The notes below the pieces were generated by a model that saw only the letters and a list, made by a program, of their open reading frames with translations, ran no database searches and was not told the origin of the DNA. This document shows positions 34,592 to 45,781 of a DNA stretch of 64,000 nucleotides, one piece after another. A program made the translations under genes and the position numbers. The DNA is from Bryum argenteum. Its lineage: Eukaryota; Streptophyta; Bryopsida; Bryales; Bryaceae. Position 1 is the stretch's first letter. The number at the start of each line of letters is the position of its first letter. Location of the stretch: assembly GCA_037043015.1 (NCBI GenBank), contig CM073321.1, positions 19,279,001 through 19,343,000 of the forward strand. Reading direction: 5' to 3'.

Positions 34592-36851
34592 ATGGATATG
34601 CATCGTCCAGAAGAATTTGCAAGGTCATTGCCTTCTTTGGCTCCTGGTGTCGCTGTTTGCGACGGCATATCTCGGGCTCAATGGATGTTAAAAGTTGTGA
34701 CCCTTCGCAACAATGAAGATCTTGACGTGGCCAAAGCATTGTGCGAGAACCTGGATCTGGATGTGGATGACGGGATAGAAGGCTTAATTCTTGGTGAAAA
34801 TCAGGTTATGGTGCAAATCGCGGAGTCCCTATCTGAGGAGCATTTCCCATCCGGACAGATGTGGTCCTTCCACGCATGGGACACAAAACATGTTTTGCTT
34901 GATGGCGTGAGTCTCTACGACCATGAGCAGACTTACAAGTACAAGGAGGCTATGAAAGCAGTAAATCGAAAAGGTCGGAAAGGTGTTCGTTCATATAACT
35001 CTATGCGTCAAAGAGTAGAGAATGTTGCTCCACCCAAGAAAGATGCTTTGCTAGCGACAACATCTATCCTTGCAGTCTCCACACAATCGTGTTGTGAGGG
35101 ATATTGCTTACAACCATTTCCCCGTGGACATATTCATGATATCCGCTCTCAACTACATGTGAATGATGGGGTCTCTGCTCGTAAGAAGTGTCTCTTTGAG
35201 GTCCATAGACAGATCCACAAGGACCTGGCAGGCTTGGAGTGGATTACCTTGAAAGGTAGAGAAGTGTGCCCTACTGCTTGGTGGATCATTCATGGTATTT
35301 TTAGAGCTACATTCTACAGGTACAGGGAAATGTCCAAAAGTGGGAAACAAGCTGAGGGTCACGGGAATGTGGGGTTGAAAAAACCCCGAAAACATACGGT
35401 CCAAGCAGCTGCGACGCTTCGTATGCTCATAGTTTCTGATGCCGACAAAATGCCTCACAAAACAAGGACGCTCGCGAAGGGTTTAAAAGTCCCTGCCATG
35501 GTGTTGCCATCTGCGTTCTATTGGAGTGACATGTTAGCTCACATCAATGAGATGAATGCAAGATTCGAGCTGTCGCCAATTTCCTCAAGTGGCCTGAGTA
35601 ACATTCGGCGTTCTTCATTTCCAGAGTTTGCCCCAAAGGCCCGTGGTGATACTTTTTCTCGATGTGGCCTGTGTTATAGATACAAGCAACTTCAAAGCGC
35701 TTGCACACCTCTATCGTATGCACAGCAAAAGTGGTCAAATAAATTGGAAAGCTACCTCATCTCTCAACGAGCACATAGAGAACTATACTATTTCAATTGC
35801 ACCCTTTCGGATGATTCTCCTCACAAGCTGCTGACCATCATTCATGATAAAATGGATCACTCCAAGACCGCGTCCCCACACTTTTCTCACAATACCAAGG
35901 CAACAGATTTTTACACAAAAATGCCTATTGTAGTCACGGGAATGATTGCACATGGTCATGGAGATGTTAAATACGCGCACTATGGTCTTGACATCTTCCC
36001 CGCAAATTCTAACTCAACTATTGGATCTCTTACAAAACTCCTACGTGATCTCGAAGGACAACCTAGGAATTCATCTCGTAAGCTCTTTTCAAATGAGAAT
36101 ACTCGATCAACATTATCCAATGCAGTTCTGCAACGTTCAGATACATGCGTTGACTCCTTTTTTCCTCAACCTGATGCTCCTGTCCCTGCTCAAGCTTTGC
36201 CCCCTATACTAATCTTGCAGCTAGATAATGCTTCAGGGGACAATAAGAATAGATGGCTTTTGGCCTTTTGTTCACTCCTTATATAGAAAGGGATTTTTCG
36301 TGACGTTTACATAAACTTCCTCATAGTTGGACACACGCACGAAGATATAGATGCCATGTTTGGCCGATGGAGCTCGAAGTTGAATACAAATGACTATCTA
36401 ACAATCCCACGACTTATGAAATCCTTTATGGATTGTGAAACACAACCTGTCATTCCCCATTTAATTGAGGAGGTTCCCGATTTCAAGGAATTTTGCGATG
36501 GTTATCTGGGCACACACGGTGACTTTCTAAAGGGTCATTCTAAGGCAAAGCAGTTTAAGTTCTGTTTATGATCCAAATTCAATATTGGGCTCCTGCAGCT
36601 AGAAAACATATCAATATGGACACGTATGTAGGATGGGACACAAAAAAGGGAATGTGTGGCGAGAAGATTGAACAATGGATCCAACATGGTCTAATACATC
36701 ATATATCATGACAGCTTGGAAGCCAAGAGCGCGCGAATCAACTTCAGATCCCAAGATAGCTATACCAACGCCTCAAATTGACATCATCAAGGCATCAGTA
36801 AATGCTTTTACGACAAACTCTGAAGACGACGCATCTACTCCGGAAGGATGA
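34592..36851 (+). pseudogene. DUF7869-type gene, locus C, near-complete but interrupted
   Basis: An ATG right after the acceptor opens 564 codons to a TAG at 36284. The N-terminal part contains RAQWMLKVVTLRNN and SCCEGYCLQPFPRG (cysteine cluster, about 35089). The middle contains CGLCYRYKQL, IHDKMDHSKTASPHFSH and MIAHGHGDVKYAHYGLD, and the signature LDNASGDNKNR lies at about 36220. After the stop the frame continues with VGHTHEDIDAMFGRW (about 36328) and VIPHLIEEVPDFKEF. At about 36565 a deletion jumps to the last part of the C-terminal module (INMDTYVGWDTKKGN, MTAWKPRAR), which ends at 36851. A single-codon stop (Tyr in A, TAG in C) plus one deletion separate it from an open frame. It is the best template for the N-terminal start in this family. 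Function is unknown. Confidence 0.78.
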
Positions 36852-37268
36852 TATATGCTTTCGATGTTGAAGTTTCACATCGTAGAGTGTCTTAGTGTCT
36901 TATGGGGCATTTCTTTGTTATGATATTGCTTGGTAGGAAATAGATAGAATAGTTCCCTTCATAGTTGTATTCTAGCTAGTAGATTGTGCAAGGAGGACTT
37001 GGTCTTTACTTCATCTATCCAATTTGGAAATAAATAGCATATTATTCTTACTAAAACTTTACCTTTGAGGAGTTATTTTGAGAATCCCAATTTGATGGAA
37101 TGTCTCAAATTGGTTCAATAGATAATCACTTTGTATTATGTATCAATTATCAAAACACTCAAAAGTATCAATTTAATGGAATGTCTCAATTTAATTTGCA
37201 TATTTAGAAGTCTATTTATAGGAGAGATTAAATTGAGACTTCAATGTGTCTCAATTTAATGAATAAGG
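36852..37268. other. Noncoding gap after locus C
   Basis: No gene was seen. The motif AATGTCTCAAWTT recurs about three times (near 37099, 37178 and 37244). Confidence 0.4.
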
Positions 37269-37269
37269 C

Positions 37270-37792
37270 CTTCATGATGCAAATTATCTACACAACGACA
37301 TTACTCCAATCAATGTTCTACTACACTTCGATGATTGGAGACCAGAGACGGCTTTGCGATTGGGGGATTTCAAGTCAAATAGTGGAACAAGCGCCATCCA
37401 AGTATAGATATGCCAAGTAAGAGGAGTTGGACGAACAACAAGGATGGCGAAAATGGGTGGCACTGGAATTATGGTTTTTATATGGTCCACGCAATTCCGA
37501 CAATCCCCTTCATGTTATGGAATCCAAGCACATATATTCTAAAGCAACCGAGGCATTCTCCACCGGTTGGTTAGCACAACAAATTTGGCAAGAAGAGTAT
37601 GATATGAAGTACTTTATGCCACACCGCTCAGAACGCGCCCACAATCACAGGTTATTCCGCTACAAACTGAAATGCCTCCATGACCCAGATGTGTCCAAAA
37701 GATTGACAGTGTTCGATGCTATTGAAGCCTTGGAAAAGCATGCATTTAGTTGGACCATGCCCATGTATTGTTACTATAATTCAGCTGTCTAG
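37270..37792 (+). pseudogene. Protein-kinase C-lobe fragment (captured)
   Basis: One frame near 37276-37370 reads YLHNDITPINVLLHF, matching the kinase catalytic loop (HRD written here as HND, then P-x-N-V-L). A shift to the neighbouring frame gives RLCDWGISSQIVEQAPSKYR, a DFG-like DWG block, interrupted by one TAG. The frame 37427-37792 continues with RKWVALELWFLYGP (APE-like block), YSKATEAFSTGWLAQQIWQE and DPDVSKRLTVFDAIEALEKH, the end of the C-lobe. The N-lobe is missing. A second, inverted copy lies at 54505-54790, and both copies sit next to hAT-like terminal sequence. This suggests capture and movement by a hAT-type element. HND and DWG variants occur in some atypical kinase families. 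Confidence 0.55.
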
Positions 37793-37845
37793 TTTACCAA
37801 TCTCCACACCCGCCCCACACCACCCTCACCCGCCTTCTCATCAGT

Positions 37846-38014
37846 CCCACGTGGCGCGTACGTGGCGGCGAAGTGGCTTACTTTTCACCTAAACCCTTGC
37901 GACGTCCTTGTTTTTTTTACCTAAACTAAAAGTCAACAAACGTTTGACCATATCGGGCCAGCGAGAGCTCAATCAGGCGGAGGGGCCGCGTGCCTGCTCA
38001 GTCTCACAACCTTG
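37846..38014 (+). mobile_element. hAT-like right terminus next to the kinase fragment
   Basis: This matches the right half of the complete MITE at 39972-40310: ACGTGGCGGC, AAGTGGCTTA, TTTTCACCTAAACCCT, CCTAAACTAAAAGTCAA and the end TCACAACCTTG at 38014. No matching left terminus or 8-bp duplication was found upstream, so the element is partial. Confidence 0.5.
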
Positions 38015-38762
38015 CGTAAAAGTGCAGATTGACTTACTGGTAAGGTGAGCTTCAGCAAGGACTCTAACCCATCACACTTTGAGCTCCGTGCAAAATTGTC
38101 TCCTGCCTTGTGAACCCTCGATACGGTTCACTTGGATGGGAAGTCTTTCCTATAGCTTCAAGACATGTTTTTCTGCATTGTGTTAGCCTAATTCACGCTT
38201 CTTATGCTATCTAGTAGAATGTCTGTTTTGAATTGTGTTGGATTTATTGTCATAGTATATTTATGAGGTTTTCCTTATTATCTAATATTTAGCAGCTTGC
38301 GGTGTTCCATGATTATAGTTATGAGAATTTAGGAGTTTGGTTGGCTTTACTTGTTGCTCTACTCTAACTACGTGGCTTAAGTGTGCTATAAGTTTTTATT
38401 CTAAGTGTCCTAGGGGTTGAGGTAAGCAAGGAACTTGGGCTTAGAGAGAGGGGTAAGAAAGTTGGATGGATGAATTTTGACGAACGGATTTTGTCTGGGC
38501 AAAACGGATGTAGAGTTTCCTTATGAATTCCATCTATTGCAATGTCTCCGGAGGGTGTCTGTGAGAGTGTGTGTTTGTTTTTTAGGCTAGATCTAAGTTT
38601 GTGGGTATGGATCCAAGAGTTGGGAAGTTTTTTGTGAAGAAGGGTTGGATCTAGGTTTAGGTTGTGATTGACCTTTGTTTTTAACCTTGTTGTTGAAATT
38701 TCAGGGGAATTGGCCGGAGTCGCGACAAGTTCTGGAGGATAGCAATGGAGAGCCAACTTTGA
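38015..38762. other. Noncoding gap
   Basis: No gene or repeat was recognised. A 130-residue minus-strand frame (38364-38756) has no recognisable domain. Confidence 0.4.
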
Positions 38763-39476
38763 AAGGCGAGATCTAGAGATCTACATTGAATTGGAGGACA
38801 GTCCTTTGGAATCACAAGCTTTGTTAAGTCTTCTTTTAGACGAGATCAAGCTCGCCGCCAACGGATCTAAGACAAGGGAGCAGTAGCCGTTTGCGTGAGG
38901 GAGGTCCGCTGTGGCGGCCGATTTGGTGTACCAACTTTGCAAGGCAAGATCTAGAGATCTACATCGAATTGAAGGACAAGCCTTTGGAATCACAACCTTT
39001 GTCAAGTCCTCTTTTAGACGAGATTAAGCTTGTCTCTAACGGATCCAAGACAAGGGAGCAATAGCCGTTTGCGTGAGGGAGGTCCGCTGTGGCGGCTGAT
39101 TTGGTGTACCAACTTTGCAAGGCAAGATCAGGAGATTTACATCGAATTGAAGGACAAGCCTCTGGAATCACAAGCGTCGTCAAGTCTTCTTTTAGACAAG
39201 ATCAAGCTTGCCCCCCAACAAATCTAAGACAAGGGAACAGTAGCCATTTGCGTGAGGGAGGTCCGCTGTGGTGGCCGATTTGGTGTACCAACTTTGCAAG
39301 GCGAGATCTGGAGATTTACATCAAATTGGAAGACAAACCTTTGGAATCACAAGCGTCTTCAAGTCTTCTTTCAGATGAGGTCAAACTCGCCCCCAACGGA
39401 TCCAAGACGAGGGCGTAGTAGCCGTTGCCGTGGAAGAGGTCTACCGTGGCGGCAGAATATTTGGGAGAAATCCCTT
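38763..39476 (+). repeat. 178-bp tandem repeat, four copies
   Basis: Units start near 38764, 38942, 39120 and 39299. Each contains GGCAAGATCTAGAGATCTAC, TTTGGAATCACAAGC, CTTTTAGACGAGATCAAGC, GGATCCAAGACAAGGGAG and GAGGTCCGCTGTGGCGGC. Copies differ at scattered positions. The last unit is partial and diverged. Short frames on both strands repeat with the unit. Confidence 0.9.
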
Positions 39477-39971
39477 CCTCTTCTTTTTGCTCCAATTTGA
39501 TCCATTTTTCCCGTAGATCACTTGTGATTGAAGTTGATAGAGAATTAGAATTGCTCTTAACTTGAAAATAGCAACTTAATTGCCCCAAAAATTGTGTAGT
39601 TTGTATGTACGGGTTGGATGCATGCAAGCTTTGAGTGTTTGCTTGTAGTTGATGTGTAGTTGCTAGTAGTTGCATTTGCTTGTGTGGTTGCTAGTAGTTG
39701 CATTGGCTTGTATGGTTGCATGTGTGTTGAATGTTGGTGGTTGCTCATCATCTTGGTCCTTGAGGTTGGTTGGACTTGGGTTGTGAATGATGATGGAAAT
39801 CACCTGCATGTTTTGATTCCTTTGGTGGATTTGGAATTCCAATTGCATATTGTATGAATGATTTGGGTGTTTATTGCTTGGAAGGCTACATAAGATTGCA
39901 CACTACTTCACGCCCCAACTTGTGACCTTAAAACTGGGCAACCGGAATTAGGACCCACATGCCCTCTTGGC
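39477..39971. other. Noncoding gap before the MITE
   Basis: A short GTAGTTGC-rich stretch (about 39645-39725) holds two near copies of a unit of about 33 bp containing TTGCTAGTAGTTGCATT. Nothing else was recognised. The last 8 bases are the target duplication of the MITE. Confidence 0.5.
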
Positions 39972-40310
39972 CAAGGTTGTCATATCAGGCGTGTTGACGT
40001 AATCGGGCGGGCAAAACGGGCGTACAAGTTGTCCCGGACGGACGGGCTTCCCACCCACCTTGATTGTAGGGGGTGTGTAATTTTTTGTGGATAACAAACT
40101 TTGCAGTAAAAAGCGTGTGTGGCGTTCCACGCGGCCCGTACGCTGCAGCCAAGTGGCTTAGTTTTCACCTATACCCCTAGCACGTTGTTGTTTTTTTACC
40201 TAAACTGAAAGTCAAGAGCCATTTGACCCTATCGGGCGAGCCTCAACTCAATCGGACGGACAAGGCGGACGGACGGGTGGGCGGCGTGCCCGCCCGGTAT
40301 GACAACCTTG
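39972..40310. mobile_element. hAT-type MITE, 339 bp
   Basis: The element begins CAAGGTTGTCATATCAGGCG and ends in the inverted match CGCCCGGTATGACAACCTTG. It is flanked by CTCTTGGC on both sides (39964-39971 and 40311-40318). An 8-bp target duplication with a CAAGG-type terminus fits the hAT superfamily. It has no coding capacity. Related terminal sequences occur at 37846-38014 and 53800-53965. Confidence 0.9.
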
Positions 40311-40499
40311 CTCTTGGCGTAGTACTCCGCATAGCCGAGGCGGAAAATCATGCTAAGGTTTGAAGCTGACACTGGTGGAAGCTTGCATTAAGCAAGATGT
40401 TGACATATAGGTGGAATCTGATTTTTCCACTTAGAACTTGAAGGAAGTATCTTTGTTACAACCTTCTCTCTTGATTAGAGGCTATTAGACTTGTGAGAC

Positions 40500-41353
40500 A
40501 TGTGGTTAGCATGCGTAGTAAGTCATGCACCCAAGACAACACAAGCTACAAGAGTATAACCCCTTTGCTTTCGTTTTCCAGTATTTCCATGGTGTTGGGC
40601 TTCAATACGAGCAGCTGCGTTTAAAGCATTGCGATAAAAGACGCTAGAACTAACACCCATTATTTGCATCTACGCTAACGAACACACATCTATACCTTCA
40701 AGTGTCACCACATTCCATCCACTAGCGTTTATATGGAACTGCCGATGAATATCCAGTTTGATGTAATTTCTGAATTGCAATGTTGTCTTTTCATATATGC
40801 GAGACCTAAGAACCTTGATCTTCTCTCTAGGGTAGAGTTGGACACAGTTTTGGCTATAGGAGGTATTTGATGCGACCTCATTGATAGACTGAGGAGTCAA
40901 CTCGTTCAGGGCTCTGCGAGGTGCTTGAGTAGGAACATTCCTATCAAAATTGTCATATGAACGAGTGCGTCTACCACGGACCCTACACTGTTCTTTGACC
41001 CATATGTTGTACACATCTCGTTGGGTATTGTGCAAAAGACTAACATGGTTCAAAAAAACTTGTCAAATGGGCCACAACTTGAAGGAGTAAATCGAGTCGT
41101 CAAGATTGTCCACAGACACAAACAAAGTTGAAACTTGCACCACGATAAGAGAATGATCAAGAAGACGCCAAGTATCAGTAAGGGCACTGGATCGCAAATT
41201 CCGAGGTAAACCTTCAGCAATTTTGAGACCAACCCTGTTGTGCAACGACAACGTCCTTTCCGATTACAGTCAAGGCGAAAGAACTTGAAAGTCTAAAATA
41301 TCTGGGTTCATTGGTGGAACAACAGACTGCTCTTCAGCGATGGATACGTTCAT
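40500..41353 (-). pseudogene. DUF7869-type gene, locus D, N-terminal half only
   Basis: On the minus strand an ATG at 41353 follows a splice acceptor (TGTGCAG) and begins MNVSIAEEQSVVPPMNPDIL. Frame breaks follow. A stretch at 41251-41063 matches the second block of loci A-C, and 41053-40670 contains SQNCVQLYPREKIKVLR and WNVVTLEGIDVC. A tail near 40610-40540 (QHHGNTGKRKQRGYTL) matches the HGN-x-G-x-KKPR block of A and C. One cysteine of the CC-x3-C cluster is lost (SYSQNC). The central signature and the C-terminal module are missing, and the hAT MITE lies about 190 bp further on. Confidence 0.7.
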
Positions 41354-41354
41354 A

Positions 41355-42515
41355 CTGCACATGCACAAGAACATAGGATACTGGTTCTAAGTTATGCAAA
41401 CAATCACACCAAAGTCCCATAAGAGATTTATATAATGTCTCCTTATACAGTTTAGCTCGAGTCGAGCTAACTATTGATTTGTAGAATGTCAGCTCATGTA
41501 GTTTAGCTCGTCTTGATTAAAAATGTATGAGAATTAATGTCTAACTCATTTGACAAAGAACACTTCTGTAGTTGAGAAATTTAGCTCGACTTGAGCTAAA
41601 CTTCATGACATGGAATGTCATTCACTTAAGCTCGAGTCGAGTTGAATTGTATGTCATCACAGCCAGCATAGTGAAGCATGCTAAATGATACAACATGTTA
41701 AACAAATTATCTTAAGTCAAGCTAAACTTCAAAGATTGAGATGTCATGAAATTTAGTCTGAATCGAGCTAAAACACGGACTAGTATTGAATGTCCTGCAG
41801 TTTAGCTGGATTTGAGGTGAACTGCTTAGAGGGAAATGAGTTTGACAATTTAGCTCGAATGAGCTAAAACTTGATGTATTAATTTTCTTGCAATTTAGTA
41901 CAAATCAATTACCCGTAAATGTACTACAATATAGCTCGAATTGGGATAAACTGCTAAGCGGAAAATGTCTTGCACTTTAGCTTAAATCGAGCTAAACTGC
42001 GTTGTATTGAATGTCCTGCAATTTAGTTTGACTCGAACTAAATTCCTCAGCTGGAAATGTCCATTTGTTTAGCCCGACTCGAGCGTAGTTTTATGTACTA
42101 ATTGTCCTTCCATTTAGCTCGACCCGAGCTAAACTGCTTCGCGAGAAATGATTTGCCATTTAGCTCGACTCAAGCTAAAATGCTTAGTGGAAAATATCCA
42201 TTCATTTAGCATGACTTGAGCTAAGTTTCATGTAGCGATTGTCCCTCAATTTAGCTCAACTTGAGGCTTGTGTGGAACTGCTTAGCGGGAAATGATTTGC
42301 CATTTAGCTCCACTCGAGCTTAACAGCTTCGTGGGAAATGACATGCAATTTAGCTCGACTCAAGCTAAACTGCTTAGCGGGAATTGACTTGCCGTTTAGC
42401 TCAACCCAAGCTAAAATGCTTAACGAGAAATGCCCTGCAATTTAGCTCGACTTGAGCTAAACTGCTTGATTGTAAAAGTCCTTCAATTTAGCTCAAATTG
42501 AGCTAAATAGCATAC
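41355..42515 (-). other. Predicted 5'-leader intron of locus D
   Basis: On the minus strand the donor is GAAG-GTATGC (42515) and the acceptor is TTCTTGTGCATGTGCAG ending at 41355, one base before the ATG. The intron is 1,161 bp. All locus D palindromes lie inside. Confidence 0.55.
41452..42510. repeat. Palindrome array of locus D
   Basis: About twenty palindromes or half-palindromes have arms TTTAGCTCG and CGAGCTAAA with centres AGT, ACT or decayed forms (for example TTTAGCTCGACCCGAGCTAA near 42116). Many are followed by CTGCTTAGCGGGAAATG. The copies are more diverged than in locus B, suggesting an older or less homogenised array. Confidence 0.85.
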
Positions 42516-42988
42516 CTTCTTCGTCTCTGAGAATTGTGGCACATATATTGGATTCGTACACACCTCCTCATACTATGAAAGCAGTAGATTTGCACTGGAT
42601 AACGATGCAACCAACTTGAAAGCTTTCATGCACTTACATTGAAAATTCAGAGCCTGAAAGGAAGCACAAGAGGCGTCGATGAGGCATCTGCTATGATACT
42701 TTGCCTAGGGTATGTTTACGACGCCAAAATTCAATGTATCAATCAATATAAAATTCAAGATGCACTATTATGTACGATAACGCAGATACAATTCTATATA
42801 TTGCCAAATACCGTGGAGTCATACCTTGAGGCTTGTGTGGAGCTCATCTGGATCGCAACCTAGAGTGCGGTGGAATCTAAAACGCCGACGGAGTCAAATA
42901 CCGTGAAGGAGGAGCATGAACTTCAAAAAATGAAGAAAAGGAATCAACATAGCCACATTCTCGGAGGTCGTTCAGATTTGACTAACCG

Positions 42989-43077
42989 TTTCCCGCGCTC
43001 TTCCTTATCTCGAGATGTGGCGGGAAATACATATGCGATACATTAGGAAAATCAAAGGTAAGACTTTGGCGGGAAAC
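42989..43077 (-). promoter_or_regulatory. Cluster of three E2F-like sites, locus D
   Basis: TTTCCCGCG (42989-42997), TGGCGGGAAA (43018-43027) and TTTGGCGGGAAAC (43065-43077) lie within 90 bp, about 475 bp upstream of the leader donor on the minus strand. The last is a textbook two-sided E2F site. Confidence 0.5.
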
Positions 43078-44161
43078 TTTCTTATTCTTATATTTCTACA
43101 TAGAAGTGGCATTCGTGAAGGATAGCGAAAATCTACCCTCGATTCGTGCCTACTTCAACAATCTCTGTACATCACTGCTACAAGCATTTATCGAGGGCAA
43201 AGCAGTGATGTGGTAAATGGCCCCTCAAATTGTTAATGCATACTCAGATAATGTCGAGGAGTAGGTATTTAGGGTAATTTGTTGCCCTTGGCCCCAATTC
43301 TGTATAAAAACTTCTCAAAAATGGCCGTCGGGAGTTCAAAATTCAAATTTCCGATAAATCTTAAGTAAAAATCCATCTTCGAAATCCATAGAAAGGCTTC
43401 CAATGAAAGCATGCATTTCAAATTTAGCATGCATTTTCTAACCATGCAATTAAAACTTAGGCATACTCGAATACTTTATCTTTGAAAGATATATTCTTCC
43501 AAATATTGAATAATCATTTTGACGGTATGTTAGAATGTAAGATGATCTATTAAATGAATAGAGGAATGAGTACTTTAATTGTTACTATGGACATCGATCA
43601 CGATCCGTATTGCTTAATGAGATATGATTCATTTCAAAGTTTCTTTAAGATGGGTTTTTCCCCATGTAGATATGGTTTATTTCACATATACACTTGGATG
43701 GGTATTTTGTTAATAATGTAATGCAATTCTCAATCTTCTCGAAATGAGTGTTTTCTAAGCGTTTTGAGGCATTTCAAAGTCCCTCGTCATGAATACATTT
43801 AAAATAAGTATTTCTCATAGAGTGTCATGAATTTCATATGATTAGGCAGTTAAAATAATGCATTGTAGATAACACTTTGTTTGAATCACACTTAAGATTT
43901 TTTGCGAAAAAGTCACGATAATGAATTCTCAATAATAACAAACTAAAAAAACTTGATTAGGAATCTCTATGCAATATCCACTTTAGAGCATAAAAAAAAT
44001 GTATCACGACAGAATACTCCAAAGAAATACGCTGCTTAATATAAGCCTCGCAACTTACTTTGCAACAAATAGCATAAAGCCTAAATCAAAACATAGAATG
44101 TATCAAATGTATCAAATATAATATATTATACCGGCATTATTATGAACATTATAAACGACAC
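43078..44161. other. AT-rich gap with no gene seen
   Basis: No open frame of interest and no repeat structure were recognised. Confidence 0.45.
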
Positions 44162-44305
44162 GTCGACAAAAAGGCTATCTACGGGCATAACAACACGGAA
44201 TGATAAATAAATTGCATTAGGGCTCATCGAAACATCCATCTATAGCGATACACATGACTACTTTCATTCTCCCACTCTCCCGTGTGAGTAAAACATTAAT
44301 CTCTA
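44162..44305 (+). repeat. 144-bp direct repeat, left copy
   Basis: It begins GTCGACAAAAAGGCTATCTA and ends AAAACATTAATCTCTA. It matches 50392-50535 over the full 144 bp with about nine mismatches and no gaps. The two copies bracket about 6.09 kb of Athila/Tat-like sequence. Confidence 0.9.
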
Positions 44306-44827
44306 TTGTCGAATCCTGTTCTCCAATATTTTAAATTTTATTGCGCGTTTAGGGTTAAAATGAGATGTTTAGAGTTTGGGAATAAAGACCGGATAGTTAA
44401 AACCGGTCTGTAGATAGCGTTCTAGCTTTGTTGTTCATCCGATTGGCCTTAGTAGATGCTAGAGCTTACCGGATTGTTGTGGACTCATCCGGTTTCCCCT
44501 GGGAATTCCGAGTGACCCGCTTTTTCTGCCGGTTGGCTACCGGAGCGACCGGTAGACCCGACGTATAGCCGGATAATCCACTTACGCCTGCAAGTATCAC
44601 CGGCGGCTTACTCGCGCTAGGAAGAATAACCGGTGTACCTCTCGAGGCAGGAGTATTGATGTCTTGGGAGGACATCTCTGGATTATGGCTTTTAAGCTCT
44701 GTTGCCACCATTCTTTGTCATTCCAAGTTTGACTTGCGCACCCTCAGTCCTCATACGTCGCCGGGCGCTCAACACACCGGAGTAGAGCGTCAATCAGCAA
44801 GCCCAGTAAGGAGTTTGGGAGAAAGGG

Positions 44828-45781
44828 TTGACGAGTGAGGAAGCCAATCCCCATCAAGATGGTGAAGCCGGACTTTCCCGGACGACGCGCCATGAAGCGG
44901 AACTAAAGGAGGACCTCCTCCAGATGGGGTGGACCGGCCTTTTTGACGTTACGTGGGACATGTCCGACCAGTTGATCATGGAGGAGACGATTAGCAAGCG
45001 ATTCCCTGAGCACTTTGTGGAACACCGATTGAGGGGGAAGCCGGAATACTGGGCGCCGTGCCATTCGAGGGCGATGTACCAGTTTCTGGAGTCCGATGTG
45101 GGCTACATCACGCGCAAGGGTGACAAAGGGCTACGGAGTCGATTCCGGAAGTCGCCCGACACGAAGAACGGCTTCACAATCGAGTACTGCAAGAGTGACC
45201 GGGAGATGCGGGTACTCCGGTTTCTTGTACTCATCCTCAACCCGGACAAGCCAACGTCTTGCACCATCAAGCTTATAAAGTCGATTCTATGGAGCTACGT
45301 TGGTAAGCAGCAGATCGGGTGGCATCACATCATCAGCGATGTGGTGCACCGAGAGGTTGCCAAGATTGGCAACCGAAAGAGGTGTCCCGTAACCCCCTTC
45401 CTTTTCCATCTCTACGCCCGATTTGGCCTCCTCACTGACCGGGAGCTGTGCTTCTGGAGCAATATTCAGCCGCTGTTATCCGAAGACTTGTAGGAGGATA
45501 TCTCATCGCAGTCCGACGATGAGCACCCAGGGGTGCGGCCAATCGACCTAGAGAGATCACCGGCGCCCGCAAGTGAGCGGAAGAGGAAGCAAACGGAAGT
45601 AAGCCAAGCCGGGCCCAGCAGCGCACCCCGGACGACTACCCCAAGGTAGAAGGTGAACCGGGGGCCTGCTACCTGGTCAAGCAAGGCTACCCCGGCCGTG
45701 CCCTCCTTATTCATGTCCTATGGAGGTGACGAGGAGGAGGAAGAGCAAGAGCAAGAAGAACGTGCCCACCCGGAGGAGGAG
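44828..45781 (+). pseudogene. Athila/Tat-like gag-type ORF, first part
   Basis: A 221-codon frame (44828-45493) contains DVTWDMSDQLIMEETISKRF, HSRAMYQFLESDVGYI and LIKSILWSYVGKQQIGWHHI. This is the character of the 'putative plant transposon protein' domain in Athila/Tat retrotransposon gag regions (family resemblance from memory). A TAG at about 45491 interrupts it. The frame continues as acidic, proline-rich sequence (PASERKRKQ, MSYGGDEEEEEQEQEE) up to the solo LTR at 45782, which splits the ORF. Confidence 0.5.

Noticed and set aside
38781..39675. Minus-strand frames encoding CDSKGLSSNSM-type repeats
   Set aside because: They are translations of the 178-bp tandem repeat, and the unit is not a multiple of three, so frames do not persist through it.
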